NCBI RefSeq assembly: GCF_030534315.2
Contig: NZ_CP130558.2
Span: 1,299,501 to 1,363,500, forward strand
DNA: 64,000 nucleotides
Direction of reading: 5' to 3'
Source: Thermoanaerobacterium sp. CMT5567-10
GTDB lineage: Bacteria > Bacillota > Thermoanaerobacteria > Thermoanaerobacterales > Thermoanaerobacteraceae
The position numbers were made by a program, and so were the translations under genes. The stretch's first letter is position 1. Each line of letters begins with the position of its first letter. Shown here one piece after another: positions 57,164 through 64,000 of the stretch. Below the pieces are notes generated by a model. The model did not search any database and was not told where the DNA came from. It worked only from the letters and a program-made list of their open reading frames with translations.

Positions 57164-57814
57164 TCAACCTCCTATAATCTTTAATAATGCATCTGCAATA
57201 TCTTTCCATTTTACATAACTTTCAGGATCGTAATAGTCAGAAATAAAGCCCATCTGGTGTAATTTTTCAATTGAATCCGATTTGTTTATTTGCTTAAGTC
57301 CTATGTTATTTAATATACCATTTGATATTGATATCGCAAATAGATTTTGTTTGTTTAAAATCAGGTCTAAATCTTCCTTGTTGGTTATAAATCCTAATTC
57401 AACCAATATTGCTGGCATGTTTGTATGATGCAACACATAGAAGTTGGCTGTTTTTATACCTCTGTCTATTGTTTTTAGATTTGCCACAATAGTTTGTTGC
57501 ACACCTTTTGCTAATTTTGCTCCAGAAATACTTCTAGGATATGAATAAGTTTCTGTCCCTTTTGCAGAAGAATCTTTAAAACTGTTACAGTGAATTGAAA
57601 TAAAATAATCCGCCTTGTTTTTATTTGCAATGTCACACCTTTCGCTAAGTCCCAATGTCACATCTTTATCTCTTGTCAAAATTATATCTACATTGTTTGC
57701 CTTAAAAACATCTCTCAATTTAAGAGATACACTTAAGTTGATATCTTTTTCAAAATAACCATATCCTACAGCGCCGCTATCAGATCCACCATGTCCGGGA
57801 TCTACAACAATCAT
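57164..57814 (-). CDS. N-acetylmuramoyl-L-alanine amidase (Amidase_3), endolysin-like
   Basis: The 216-aa protein has no signal peptide. The Amidase_3 core is complete: VVDPGHGGSDSGAVG (zinc His), NKADYFISIHCNSFKDSSAKGTETY (zinc His), and ILVELGFITNKEDLDLI (catalytic Glu) with about 170 residues. A C-terminal 40-residue tail (LHQMGFISDYYDPESYVKW) looks like a short wall-binding or dimer region. Without a signal peptide it needs a holin, and the next gene encodes one. A TTG one codon earlier is an alternative start; GGAGGGG is 9 nt from the ATG. Confidence 0.85.
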   Translation of the reverse strand: MIVVDPGHGGSDSGAVGYGYFEKDINLSVSLKLRDVFKANNVDIILTRDKDVTLGLSERCDIANKNKADYFISIHCNSFKDSSAKGTETYSYPRSISGAKLAKGVQQTIVANLKTIDRGIKTANFYVLHHTNMPAILVELGFITNKEDLDLILNKQNLFAISISNGILNNIGLKQINKSDSIEKLHQMGFISDYYDPESYVKWKDIADALLKIIGG

Positions 57815-57893
57815 CAATTAAATCCCCTCCTTTCTTAATATTCACCTCTCATATAATATGTTTTTTAGCAAAAAAATTTATATATATGGGCAT

Positions 57894-57930
57894 AAAAAAA
57901 TCGGATATATACTTTGCATATACATCCGAT
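57894..57930 (-). terminator. Terminator of the c-di-AMP riboswitch operon
   Basis: ATCGGAT(n)TATA / TATA(n)ATCCGAT stem followed by seven T on the minus strand. Confidence 0.85.
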
Positions 57931-57942
57931 AATAACTAGTTT

Positions 57943-59595
57943 TTACGCCACGATTATGAGTTTTTGGTAGTTTTGAATTATATTATATATCCTTTCTTCT
58001 TCTTTAATAATCTTGTTGTTTTCATAGTCATAGGCATAACATGCACCATTTATAACCTTTGTGGTAAGCATGCCACTTGCACTTTTATTTCCTTTAAGAT
58101 GCGGAGCATCCAATATGCCTAATTTTATCGCTAATGATAATGTATGTGGATCTGACAGCGGATCGCTGCACAATGTATTAAGTTCCTTTATAGCATTGAT
58201 TATTACCATCGCATCATTTACAAGTTCCTCTTTCCTCTTTAAAACATCTAAATCTTTAGTAAAATCCACCATGCCATACAAAGTATTGTTTATCACTGCT
58301 TTTACAATCTTCACACTTTCTATTATATCGTCTGGCGTTGCAGCATGATGTGCTTCACAAAAACCTACAACATGATATATATGAGGTTTTATAGCCATTG
58401 AAAGATATGCGCTTGAAGCAAGCTGCCCTTTCGCCTCAAAAAGATCATGCGGCATGCTTGCAAGCCCCGCCCTCGCCTGTCTCAGCACTCTAAAGTTATC
58501 ATCCTGAAGGCTTTCAACAAGCTCTATAGATGCCAACATCTTTGCAAGATCCATTTTTGGGGATGTAGCTGGCGGCACATTAAACATAAACTGCGCTATA
58601 TACGTCTTTACACCCATTTTCTTAGCATTGTACGCTGCAAGATAGCTTGCCGCAACATATATAGCATCATGTGCATCTCTAAGCCCCCAGTGATGTGCCT
58701 CATTGACTTCCACAGGTATATTTCTATCAGCATGCCACTTCATCAGCTTTTGGTTCTCTCTTATAGATTCTTCCACCTGTCTAGGCCCTCTGCCATCTAA
58801 TACATTGTACCAGCAAAGTGGTATAGCTGCCCATGCATTATTTATCGTGTCTTTTAACATTTTTGCCATTTTAAAAACATCATTCGTTCCACTGTAACAT
58901 CTAAGCAGCGGATAATTTCCACGCCTTGACTCATCATAAAGTTTTTTAAATTCTTCTTCAGTCCTTATAGGTACTCCACCTGCACCATCAAGTGCTTTAT
59001 TGTACTTTTTATCGAAAAAATGTTCTTGTGTATTTTGATCAGGCGCTATCGATATTACATCGAGAACTTTTTCTTCCGCAATCCTTTTTATCCCTTCAAG
59101 TGTGTCCGTATACGAAGGCAATCCAAAGTGATGTCTTATTACAGGATAAGGATAGTTTCTTTCTATCCTCTCAAGTATATCCTGCTCATACTCAATTTTA
59201 TTTGATGCAACTTTTTGTCCTCTCAAATACGAAATTGTAAATTCATCACCTGAAGTGCCATCAAAGACTTCCTCAAAAATGCCCGATTCTTTGGCAACTA
59301 TGCAATTTGGTTCCGTGCCACCAAATATCCATCTAATGCCATTAAGATTGTATTCTTTTATCCTATTTTTAAGAACATCTAAAATGGATTTAAGTGAATC
59401 AGGAGTCAGTCTATAGCTTATTCCAACTATGTCAGGTTTTCTCACCCGTATGCTTTCTATAAGTTTATCAATTGGTGTTGCAGGACCTAAAAACTGAATA
59501 TCAAATCCTTCACTCTCTGCAATCTTTAAAAACTTATAGACACCAGCAACATGAACATCATTCTCAATTGAAGCAGCTATAATTAATCTTTTCAT
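57943..59595 (-). CDS. Cobalamin-dependent mutase-like fusion (B12-binding plus GlmE-type barrel)
   Basis: The 550-aa protein fuses a B12-binding domain (about 1-135; base-off motif D13-x-H15-x-x-G18 in ENDVHVAG, later GISYRLT and GGTEP) to a TIM barrel resembling the E subunit of glutamate mutase (about 150-450), with IPLCWYNVLDGRGPRQVEESIRENQ in part and VEVNEAHHWGLRDAHDAIY in part. Glutamate mutase normally has separate S and E subunits. Its substrate here is open: no methylaspartase or MutL is adjacent. Its start overlaps the opine-dehydrogenase-like gene by four bases, so both act in one pathway, under a c-di-AMP riboswitch. Confidence 0.8.
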   Translation of the reverse strand: MKRLIIAASIENDVHVAGVYKFLKIAESEGFDIQFLGPATPIDKLIESIRVRKPDIVGISYRLTPDSLKSILDVLKNRIKEYNLNGIRWIFGGTEPNCIVAKESGIFEEVFDGTSGDEFTISYLRGQKVASNKIEYEQDILERIERNYPYPVIRHHFGLPSYTDTLEGIKRIAEEKVLDVISIAPDQNTQEHFFDKKYNKALDGAGGVPIRTEEEFKKLYDESRRGNYPLLRCYSGTNDVFKMAKMLKDTINNAWAAIPLCWYNVLDGRGPRQVEESIRENQKLMKWHADRNIPVEVNEAHHWGLRDAHDAIYVAASYLAAYNAKKMGVKTYIAQFMFNVPPATSPKMDLAKMLASIELVESLQDDNFRVLRQARAGLASMPHDLFEAKGQLASSAYLSMAIKPHIYHVVGFCEAHHAATPDDIIESVKIVKAVINNTLYGMVDFTKDLDVLKRKEELVNDAMVIINAIKELNTLCSDPLSDPHTLSLAIKLGILDAPHLKGNKSASGMLTTKVINGACYAYDYENNKIIKEEERIYNIIQNYQKLIIVA

Positions 59596-60692
59596 GCGAC
59601 AGTACTCTCCTCCTTTACGCCTTCTACTATTTCTTTTATTTCTGCTGCACTTTTGCCATCCAATCCTAGCTTTACAGCCGTCCGTCCCATCTTCCAGTAA
59701 TTTTTTTCATGCATACATGATGCCAAATGAATTATAGAGTCGATAGTATGTGTCGAAATCCCCAACTGCTTTCCAATTGAAGAAATTGGGACTAAGCTCA
59801 TAGGAACATCTTCAAAAATATATCTGCAGTCTAGTGTCTTTGGTGCTAGTAATCCTTTATATGCATCTGTATTTTGAATTGCATCATATAAATTATCTGA
59901 AGTAACACCATACGTATCTTTTAGCCAATCTAATGCTGTAACAGCATTTACACCTAATGCATGTGCGACTGCAACTCTTTCTCTATCCATTCTTTCCAAT
60001 ATCTTTGCGACTGATGGAGATATTCCTTCTAAATAATATTGAAAACTTCCCTCTGTAGTCTCTATTCGTGCAGAATTTAAAAGGGTAGGTGCCGGATGAA
60101 AAATAGAACCTATATTATTTAAACTTGTCTCTAAAACATTTTCGGCTGGAACCACCTGTGAATAAGCCAATTTCAGCAAATCAACTACATAATTTGTCTT
60201 CCACGATGGTATAGATGCTAATGATACGACATGTTTTATTCTAAAAATTTTCGCTATGCCATCATTCGATCTACAGGCATATATAAATGTATCTGTCTCA
60301 GATATTACCACATCTAAATCTCTTCTTGTTTTGACGATATTGTAAAACTCAATTGCCCCAAAGGTCCTTCCAGGATTTAAAACTATTATTTGCCCATTTT
60401 TTAAATGTGGAAGCATTTCATAAGCTATATCGCTGTGTCCCGATGCTGGAATAGTTACCATAATTATATCTGCATCTTTTATTGCATCTTCCATATTATC
60501 AGTAATCATATTGAGTCTAGCAAACCCTCTAACAGCTCCTTCAAGATATATACCACCATTATTCAAGATATGAATCAATTTCTCACGAGTTCTATTGTAG
60601 AGATTAACTGTAAACCCCATTAGCGAAAGGTGTGCTGCCATCGCCTGACCGCTGTTGCCGGCTCCAATGACAGAAAATATAGGTAATCTCAT
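59592..60692 (-). CDS. NAD/NADP octopine/nopaline dehydrogenase-family protein
   Basis: The 366-aa protein has an N-terminal Rossmann domain (FSVIGAGNSGQAMAAHLSLMG at about 6-26, then IIMVTIPASGH and VLNPGRTFGA) and the all-helical C-terminal octopine dehydrogenase domain (ETSLNNIGSIFHPAPTLLNSARIE in part). Opine dehydrogenases join an amino acid to a 2-oxo acid. This member is more distant, so substrate is unknown. It is the first gene downstream of the riboswitch and overlaps the mutase-like gene. Confidence 0.85.
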   Translation of the reverse strand: MRLPIFSVIGAGNSGQAMAAHLSLMGFTVNLYNRTREKLIHILNNGGIYLEGAVRGFARLNMITDNMEDAIKDADIIMVTIPASGHSDIAYEMLPHLKNGQIIVLNPGRTFGAIEFYNIVKTRRDLDVVISETDTFIYACRSNDGIAKIFRIKHVVSLASIPSWKTNYVVDLLKLAYSQVVPAENVLETSLNNIGSIFHPAPTLLNSARIETTEGSFQYYLEGISPSVAKILERMDRERVAVAHALGVNAVTALDWLKDTYGVTSDNLYDAIQNTDAYKGLLAPKTLDCRYIFEDVPMSLVPISSIGKQLGISTHTIDSIIHLASCMHEKNYWKMGRTAVKLGLDGKSAAEIKEIVEGVKEESTVA

Positions 60693-60721
60693 TTAAAAAC
60701 CTCCTTCTATTTTTGGGTATT

Positions 60722-60748
60722 AAAAAAGCCATAGAGAAAATCTACAGC
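60722..60748 (-). terminator. Riboswitch expression-platform terminator
   Basis: GCTGTAGA / TCTATGGC (two GU pairs) with a TTTTC loop and six T, between the aptamer and the first gene. Ligand binding presumably promotes this stop. Confidence 0.75.
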
Positions 60749-60755
60749 TGAAACC

Positions 60756-60918
60756 CGGTTTACTAATAGAAGGCAGTAAAACCGAATCTATCCATGCTAT
60801 TTCCTCCTCTTTCAACGCTTACGAGGTTAGCTGACGGGTTAGGGTCGAAAGATAACCCTTCCATATAAAATGGATTCACCCCAAAATTGGTTTCCCCGCT
60901 TCATACGAATTCAGCGTT
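60756..60918 (-). ncRNA. ydaO/yuaA-type (c-di-AMP) riboswitch
   Basis: On the minus strand the aptamer spans 60918 to 60814: P1 is AACGCT / AGCGTT, the 5' part has GAAGCGGGGAAACC and TTTGGGGTGAATCC, and the 3' part AACCCGTCAGCTAACCTCGTAAGCG, all hallmark ydaO blocks. A GGTTTTACT / AGTAAACC hairpin (60756-60784) and the terminator follow. In known members c-di-AMP turns expression off. Ligand assignment is by class; it is not tested here. Confidence 0.9.
60763..60795 (-). CDS. Possible 10-residue leader peptide in the riboswitch platform
   Basis: ATG at 60793-60795 is 7 nt from a full GAGGAGG, then reads MDRFGFTAFY and a TAG. The frame overlaps the 60756-60784 hairpin, so ribosomes on it could influence folding. 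It is very short and may be chance. Confidence 0.4.
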   Translation of the reverse strand: MDRFGFTAFY

Positions 60919-60942
60919 ATAGCATATTATTAAATTAATTAA

Positions 60943-60971
60943 ATTATACCATATTAAAATCATATTTGCAA
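60943..60971 (-). promoter_or_regulatory. Promoter of the c-di-AMP riboswitch operon
   Basis: TTGCAA (60966-60971) and TATAAT (60943-60948) with 17 bp between, immediately upstream of the aptamer. Confidence 0.8.
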
Positions 60972-61041
60972 ATATATTAAAAAGATGTAAATTTTGTAAC
61001 CAAACTGTGTCTATAAATATGCAACTTTTTAAAAAGAGGAA

Positions 61042-61070
61042 TTGAAATTTATAAGTTATTTGTTTAAAAT
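61042..61070 (+). promoter_or_regulatory. Promoter of the SEC-C-motif gene
   Basis: TTGAAA and TAAAAT are separated by exactly 17 bp, 35 bases before the ATG at 61105. Confidence 0.6.
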
Positions 61071-61104
61071 TAAACTAGTCTAAAAAATGGGAGGATATTA
61101 AAGC

Positions 61105-62182
61105 ATGAAAATATTTGACATTAGCAGAAATGATTATTGCATCTGTGGGAGCGGGAAAAAATATAAAAAGTGTTGTATGAATAATATAGAAGAAATAAAA
61201 AAAAAATTGACAAATTCCTTGTCTAATGAAGTTAATCTTTTTTCGGATGATGTTGAGTTTATTAAAATCGTAAGTATACTATGACGTAGATAATCTTTTA
61301 AAACAGATTGTAGAAGAAAATTTAGTAGAAGATATTTTTTTGAATATTGCTTTTGAGTTGCAAAATTTTGATTTTTTAGAAAAATAAATAAAGGATCTTT
61401 TTCTTTTAATAAGGGTATCTATATTAGACGAATATAACACATTAGTAAAAATGGTAACAGGAGCCACCATGATTGAAATAGCCAAAGCCTTGGAAGAAAT
61501 ACACGCTATAAATAGTAATAAGACTATGGATAAAATCTTTGATATAGCTTCGAAATATCCATCATTTAATGAATATCTAAGCAGTAAAATGTTTGATGCT
61601 ATTACAGGTGATTTAGATTATGTTTTAAATGAGCATATAGATATTCCCTTTTATATAGTATATCTGTTTTTGCTTAAATTATATCATAGAATTTTATCGT
61701 CATTTTTATTTGACTTTAAGGCACTTAATGAATTCTCTGATTTATTATTTGACGATGTATTACAAGATTTGCTTTATAATGAGCTAATCATTTTTGAAAA
61801 AGCTTTAAAGACTATCCTCATAAGTTTAGAATCAAAATTTGAAAGTGCAAATGACGAAAAAGTAAAAATATCTTTTGAGAATGTTTTAACACTTTTAGGT
61901 ATGCCTACTAATCATTGGAATATGAAAATATTTGAACAAATAATAAAAGTGAATATTTTAAGAACTTTGAATAATTTACCTGCAAAAGTGGAGGGCATAG
62001 ACAAAGAAGTAAAATTACAAGACTTAACTTCGGATGAAATCTTAGATGAATACATAGTTTACTTAAAGAAAAATGGTTTAGAACAAATAGTGGAGATATT
62101 TGAAAAAATTTATGGTGATTTAAAAAATACAATGAGTAAAATAAGCAGTAATATTCTGGCCAACATAGATATAAAATTTTAG
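61105..62182 (+). pseudogene. SEC-C-motif protein gene, frameshifted and with an in-frame stop
   Basis: The ATG at 61105 (GGGAGG site) gives a protein with the SEC-C zinc motif CICGSGKKYKKCC near residue 13, ending at TGA (61282-61284). A +1 frame change near 61275 continues the sense with YYDVDNLLKQIVEENLVED and ends at TAA (61385-61387), after which the same frame runs on for more than 260 codons to 62182 (PSFNEYLSSK, FLLKLYHRILSS, LGMPTNHWN). Two lesions in one long frame point to a decaying gene; the C-terminal part is helical and of unknown role. Base composition is more AT-rich than the preceding operon. Confidence 0.7.
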
Positions 62183-62221
62183 CATTGTATTCATTAAATG
62201 CACAAATGAAAGCATAAATAT

Positions 62222-62255
62222 AAAAACACATCGGCAAACTATGCAATGTGTTTTT
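62222..62255 (+). terminator. Terminator after the SEC-C-motif gene
   Basis: AACACAT / ATGTGTT stem with A and T runs on its flanks. Confidence 0.65.
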
Positions 62256-62594
62256 ATTCCAATTAATAATTATTTCGTTATAATTCGCTAAAACTACTTA
62301 ATCAATTTATCGCAATATAGCTGAACACAAAAAATTTGTACATATTTATGGTAGTAGAGGCGTATCATTCATAATTATGAACATACTCTACTCATATCTG
62401 CATCAAGAATCTTTTTCTGTCTTTATGGAAATTTTCTTATAATAACGTTATATTATTTCGCTCACGGTTTGATGCCCCTAGTTAGGTAATTTGTCCAGCA
62501 TCAATCATATACGATAATTATTACCGTATTCCTAAACTTATACAGCAAACAATATATAAAGATAAAAAACAGAAGAAATTATGCAAGCTTTCTT
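62256..62594. other. Noncoding AT-rich stretch
   Basis: I see no convincing gene, repeat array or structured RNA in about 340 bases. It separates the decayed SEC-C gene from the 3' end of the CRISPR type III operon and could be an insertion scar. Confidence 0.4.
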
Positions 62595-62912
62595 TTAAAA
62601 TTGAACAACTACCACTTTAAATCCCTCTGTTTCTATATCCTCAATTATTCTATTTAAAGCATTATTATCATCATACCCAGAATTATTATTCCAGTTCTTA
62701 TCTGCAATTAAAACACATTGCTCGTCAAAATCAATACTTTTAATATGTTTAATAAACTCTTTAAAAGAACCCTTCTGATAATGAGGACTTTTGTTAAAAT
62801 TGATTATACGTTTATCACCTTTTTTCCAGCACGGACAAGGCTCATAAATTAATTGAAAAGGCTCCTGATATCCGTCATTTCTTTTAAAAATCAATGTAAA
62901 ACATAAATACAT
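62595..62912 (-). CDS. Small protein at the end of the type III CRISPR operon
   Basis: The 105-aa protein starts MYLCFTLIFKRNDGYQEPFQ, has a PCPCWKKGDKRIINF stretch and an Asp/Asn-rich part (NNNSGYDDNNALNRIIEDI). I do not recognise it. Its start is three bases after the RAMP stop, so it is co-transcribed and is probably a type III accessory or small-subunit-like protein. Low sequence complexity and AT-rich codon use resemble the RAMP gene rather than the rest of the window. Confidence 0.6.
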   Translation of the reverse strand: MYLCFTLIFKRNDGYQEPFQLIYEPCPCWKKGDKRIINFNKSPHYQKGSFKEFIKHIKSIDFDEQCVLIADKNWNNNSGYDDNNALNRIIEDIETEGFKVVVVQF

Positions 62913-62914
62913 TT

Positions 62915-64000
62915 TTAATTCCTCTCCTTATATAGTTTATTCAAAGTAATATCCTTATCTAATATATAGGGTAAAGTTTTGTATATGATAGGTTTTGTAC
63001 CACTTGCTTTAATCTTAACATCTTTATGACCATAACCAATCTGTTTATTTCCTATAAACCATTGATGCGAGGCTTTACTATTTTGTCTATCAGGTTTTGT
63101 TTTATCTTCACCTATTGGATAATTTATGTTTCGTGGAGCCTTTTCGAAATCAGTAATTTTTAAAAATTCTTGTACATTTTTCCTATTATAATCAAACGGT
63201 CTATTTTTTTTTAAATCTATTTTATATTCATTTAATTCATATGATATTGTATCACCATCAATTGATATATCTCTTTTTATGATTTTATTTATTCTAATTT
63301 TTATTGTACCAAAACCAATTGGCTTCCCTCTACCAATCTTATGACAATTCATATTATTGTTATCACCAATATTTAGTATCCATACAAGTTTATTTAGTTC
63401 ATCTTCCGTTATAGCATCAAAATATACTCTAAAACTGAATATATTGTTCTTCTTTAATGGCCTTACTTTACAATTCCTTTTATTTTGTTCATAAGCAGAT
63501 TTAACCTTCTTAGAATGCCAGTAAAATTTTCGTCCTCTAATTTTAGGAACATATTTATCAAATTGCTCAATTTTATTTTGATGATCCCAGTTAAATGCAT
63601 AATCATAATTCCACATGTCATATGTCTTTCCTTTATCATCATATGGTCGCTCAAGGTAAAATTCTGTTGCCGAAATTTTTGGAGATGCTAATTCAGGCAA
63701 AATACAAATTTTATCATAGTAATCTTCGTTGCTAATTTTTTTGTTTTTTATTTTTGCATCTGTAAATCTTAAACGCGATGCTAATGCATTATTTCCGCTG
63801 CCATTACCTGTAAAACCAAAAAGAGCACAAGCTTCACATAAATTTTCTATACTACTACAAGGTTGATAACCCCCTTGAACCTTTAAAATGTCACTTAATT
63901 TATTTGTAAAAACTTCTCTTCCTATACATGCAGGCGAAAGATATACGTAACTCTTATCATCCTTTTTATAAATAGAATAATATACTGGCAGTACTCTCCT
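62915..64000 (-). CDS. Type III CRISPR RAMP protein (TIGR03986-like), partial
   Basis: The frame stays open to the right edge, so the N terminus is missing; about 361 codons are visible. RAMP landmarks are LCEACALFGFTG followed by ALASRLRFTDA, and the Gly-rich loop GRGKPIGFGTIKI (about residue 240 of the visible part). HQWFIGNKQIGYGHKDV near the end recalls TIGR03986-family RAMPs of subtype III-D. RAMPs form the backbone of Csm/Cmr-type RNA-targeting complexes. The remaining cas genes lie beyond the window. Confidence 0.8.
   Translation of the reverse strand, partial: RRVLPVYYSIYKKDDKSYVYLSPACIGREVFTNKLSDILKVQGGYQPCSSIENLCEACALFGFTGNGSGNNALASRLRFTDAKIKNKKISNEDYYDKICILPELASPKISATEFYLERPYDDKGKTYDMWNYDYAFNWDHQNKIEQFDKYVPKIRGRKFYWHSKKVKSAYEQNKRNCKVRPLKKNNIFSFRVYFDAITEDELNKLVWILNIGDNNNMNCHKIGRGKPIGFGTIKIRINKIIKRDISIDGDTISYELNEYKIDLKKNRPFDYNRKNVQEFLKITDFEKAPRNINYPIGEDKTKPDRQNSKASHQWFIGNKQIGYGHKDVKIKASGTKPIIYKTLPYILDKDITLNKLYKERN

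Noticed and set aside
57943-59595. True glutamate mutase
   Set aside because: It is a fusion with no MutL or methylaspartase nearby and a dehydrogenase partner; only mutase-like is justified.
60756-60918. Cobalamin riboswitch, given the B12 enzyme downstream
   Set aside because: The conserved blocks are those of ydaO/yuaA (GGGGTGAATCC, AACCCGTCAGCTAACCTCG), not the B12 box.
62256-62594. CRISPR array before the cas genes
   Set aside because: No direct repeats with regular spacing are visible.

Overview
The window looks like chromosome from a low-GC, spore-forming, anaerobic, thermophilic Firmicute of the Thermoanaerobacterium / Thermoanaerobacter group. Evidence: AT-rich DNA with strong AGGAGG ribosome sites and many GTG/TTG starts; spore genes (spoIIE, a gerA-type receptor, a spore-surface-type small protein); anaerobic enzymes (pyruvate:ferredoxin oxidoreductase, adenosylcobalamin-dependent ribonucleotide reductase, formate-tetrahydrofolate ligase); and a GH120 beta-xylosidase whose length (638 aa) and catalytic pair (Asp382/Glu405) match XylC of Thermoanaerobacterium saccharolyticum.

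Layout. 0-7 kb: the 5' part of a membrane signalling protein, intein-containing nrdJ with candidate NrdR boxes, a thioredoxin-like protein, a class III aminotransferase and two small proteins. 7-12.3 kb: a folate operon (folE-folP-folK-PTPS-sfsA) without folB, and greA-lysS. 12.4-15 kb: a three-gene operon (HTH regulator, unknown protein, acyl-ACP-reductase-like protein) with a candidate operator. 15-19.3 kb: a gerA-type germination receptor split over two strands. 19.3-23 kb: coaX, a pantothenate-type ECF S-component gene interrupted by an in-frame TGA, and biotin-dependent carboxyltransferase subunits. 23-26.5 kb: a PAS histidine kinase, fhs and a stand-alone FolP-type N-terminal domain. 26.9-29.7 kb: xylC divergent from an AraC regulator. 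29.8-37.6 kb: the conserved spoIIE-yabS-yabT-tilS-hpt-ftsH block, then tRNA-Glu.

37.8-43.1 kb is the most unusual stretch. It is one seven-gene operon behind a CsoR-like inverted repeat: an ArsM-type methyltransferase, a 35-residue Cys peptide with an 11-residue repeat, a radical SAM/SPASM enzyme, a thioredoxin-thioredoxin reductase fusion, DUF5714, DUF302 and a second methyltransferase. I read it as a candidate RiPP or metallopeptide system linked to metalloid or thiol stress. 43.2-51.5 kb: ACT and UPF0210 proteins, an ECF sigma / anti-sigma / ABC exporter cluster with an extra sensor-domain paralogue, a UbiA prenyltransferase, DUF1284 and a spore-surface-type protein. 51.5-56.8 kb: the large PFOR gene and a PyrR-attenuated uracil permease. 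56.8-57.8 kb: an isolated holin-amidase pair.

57.9-60.97 kb is the second unusual locus: a ydaO-type (c-di-AMP) riboswitch with terminator and a possible leader peptide, in front of an opine-dehydrogenase-like protein and a B12-dependent mutase-like fusion. 61-62.2 kb is a decayed SEC-C-motif gene. The right edge enters a type III CRISPR-Cas operon (a RAMP protein running off the window plus a small downstream gene); no CRISPR array lies inside the window.
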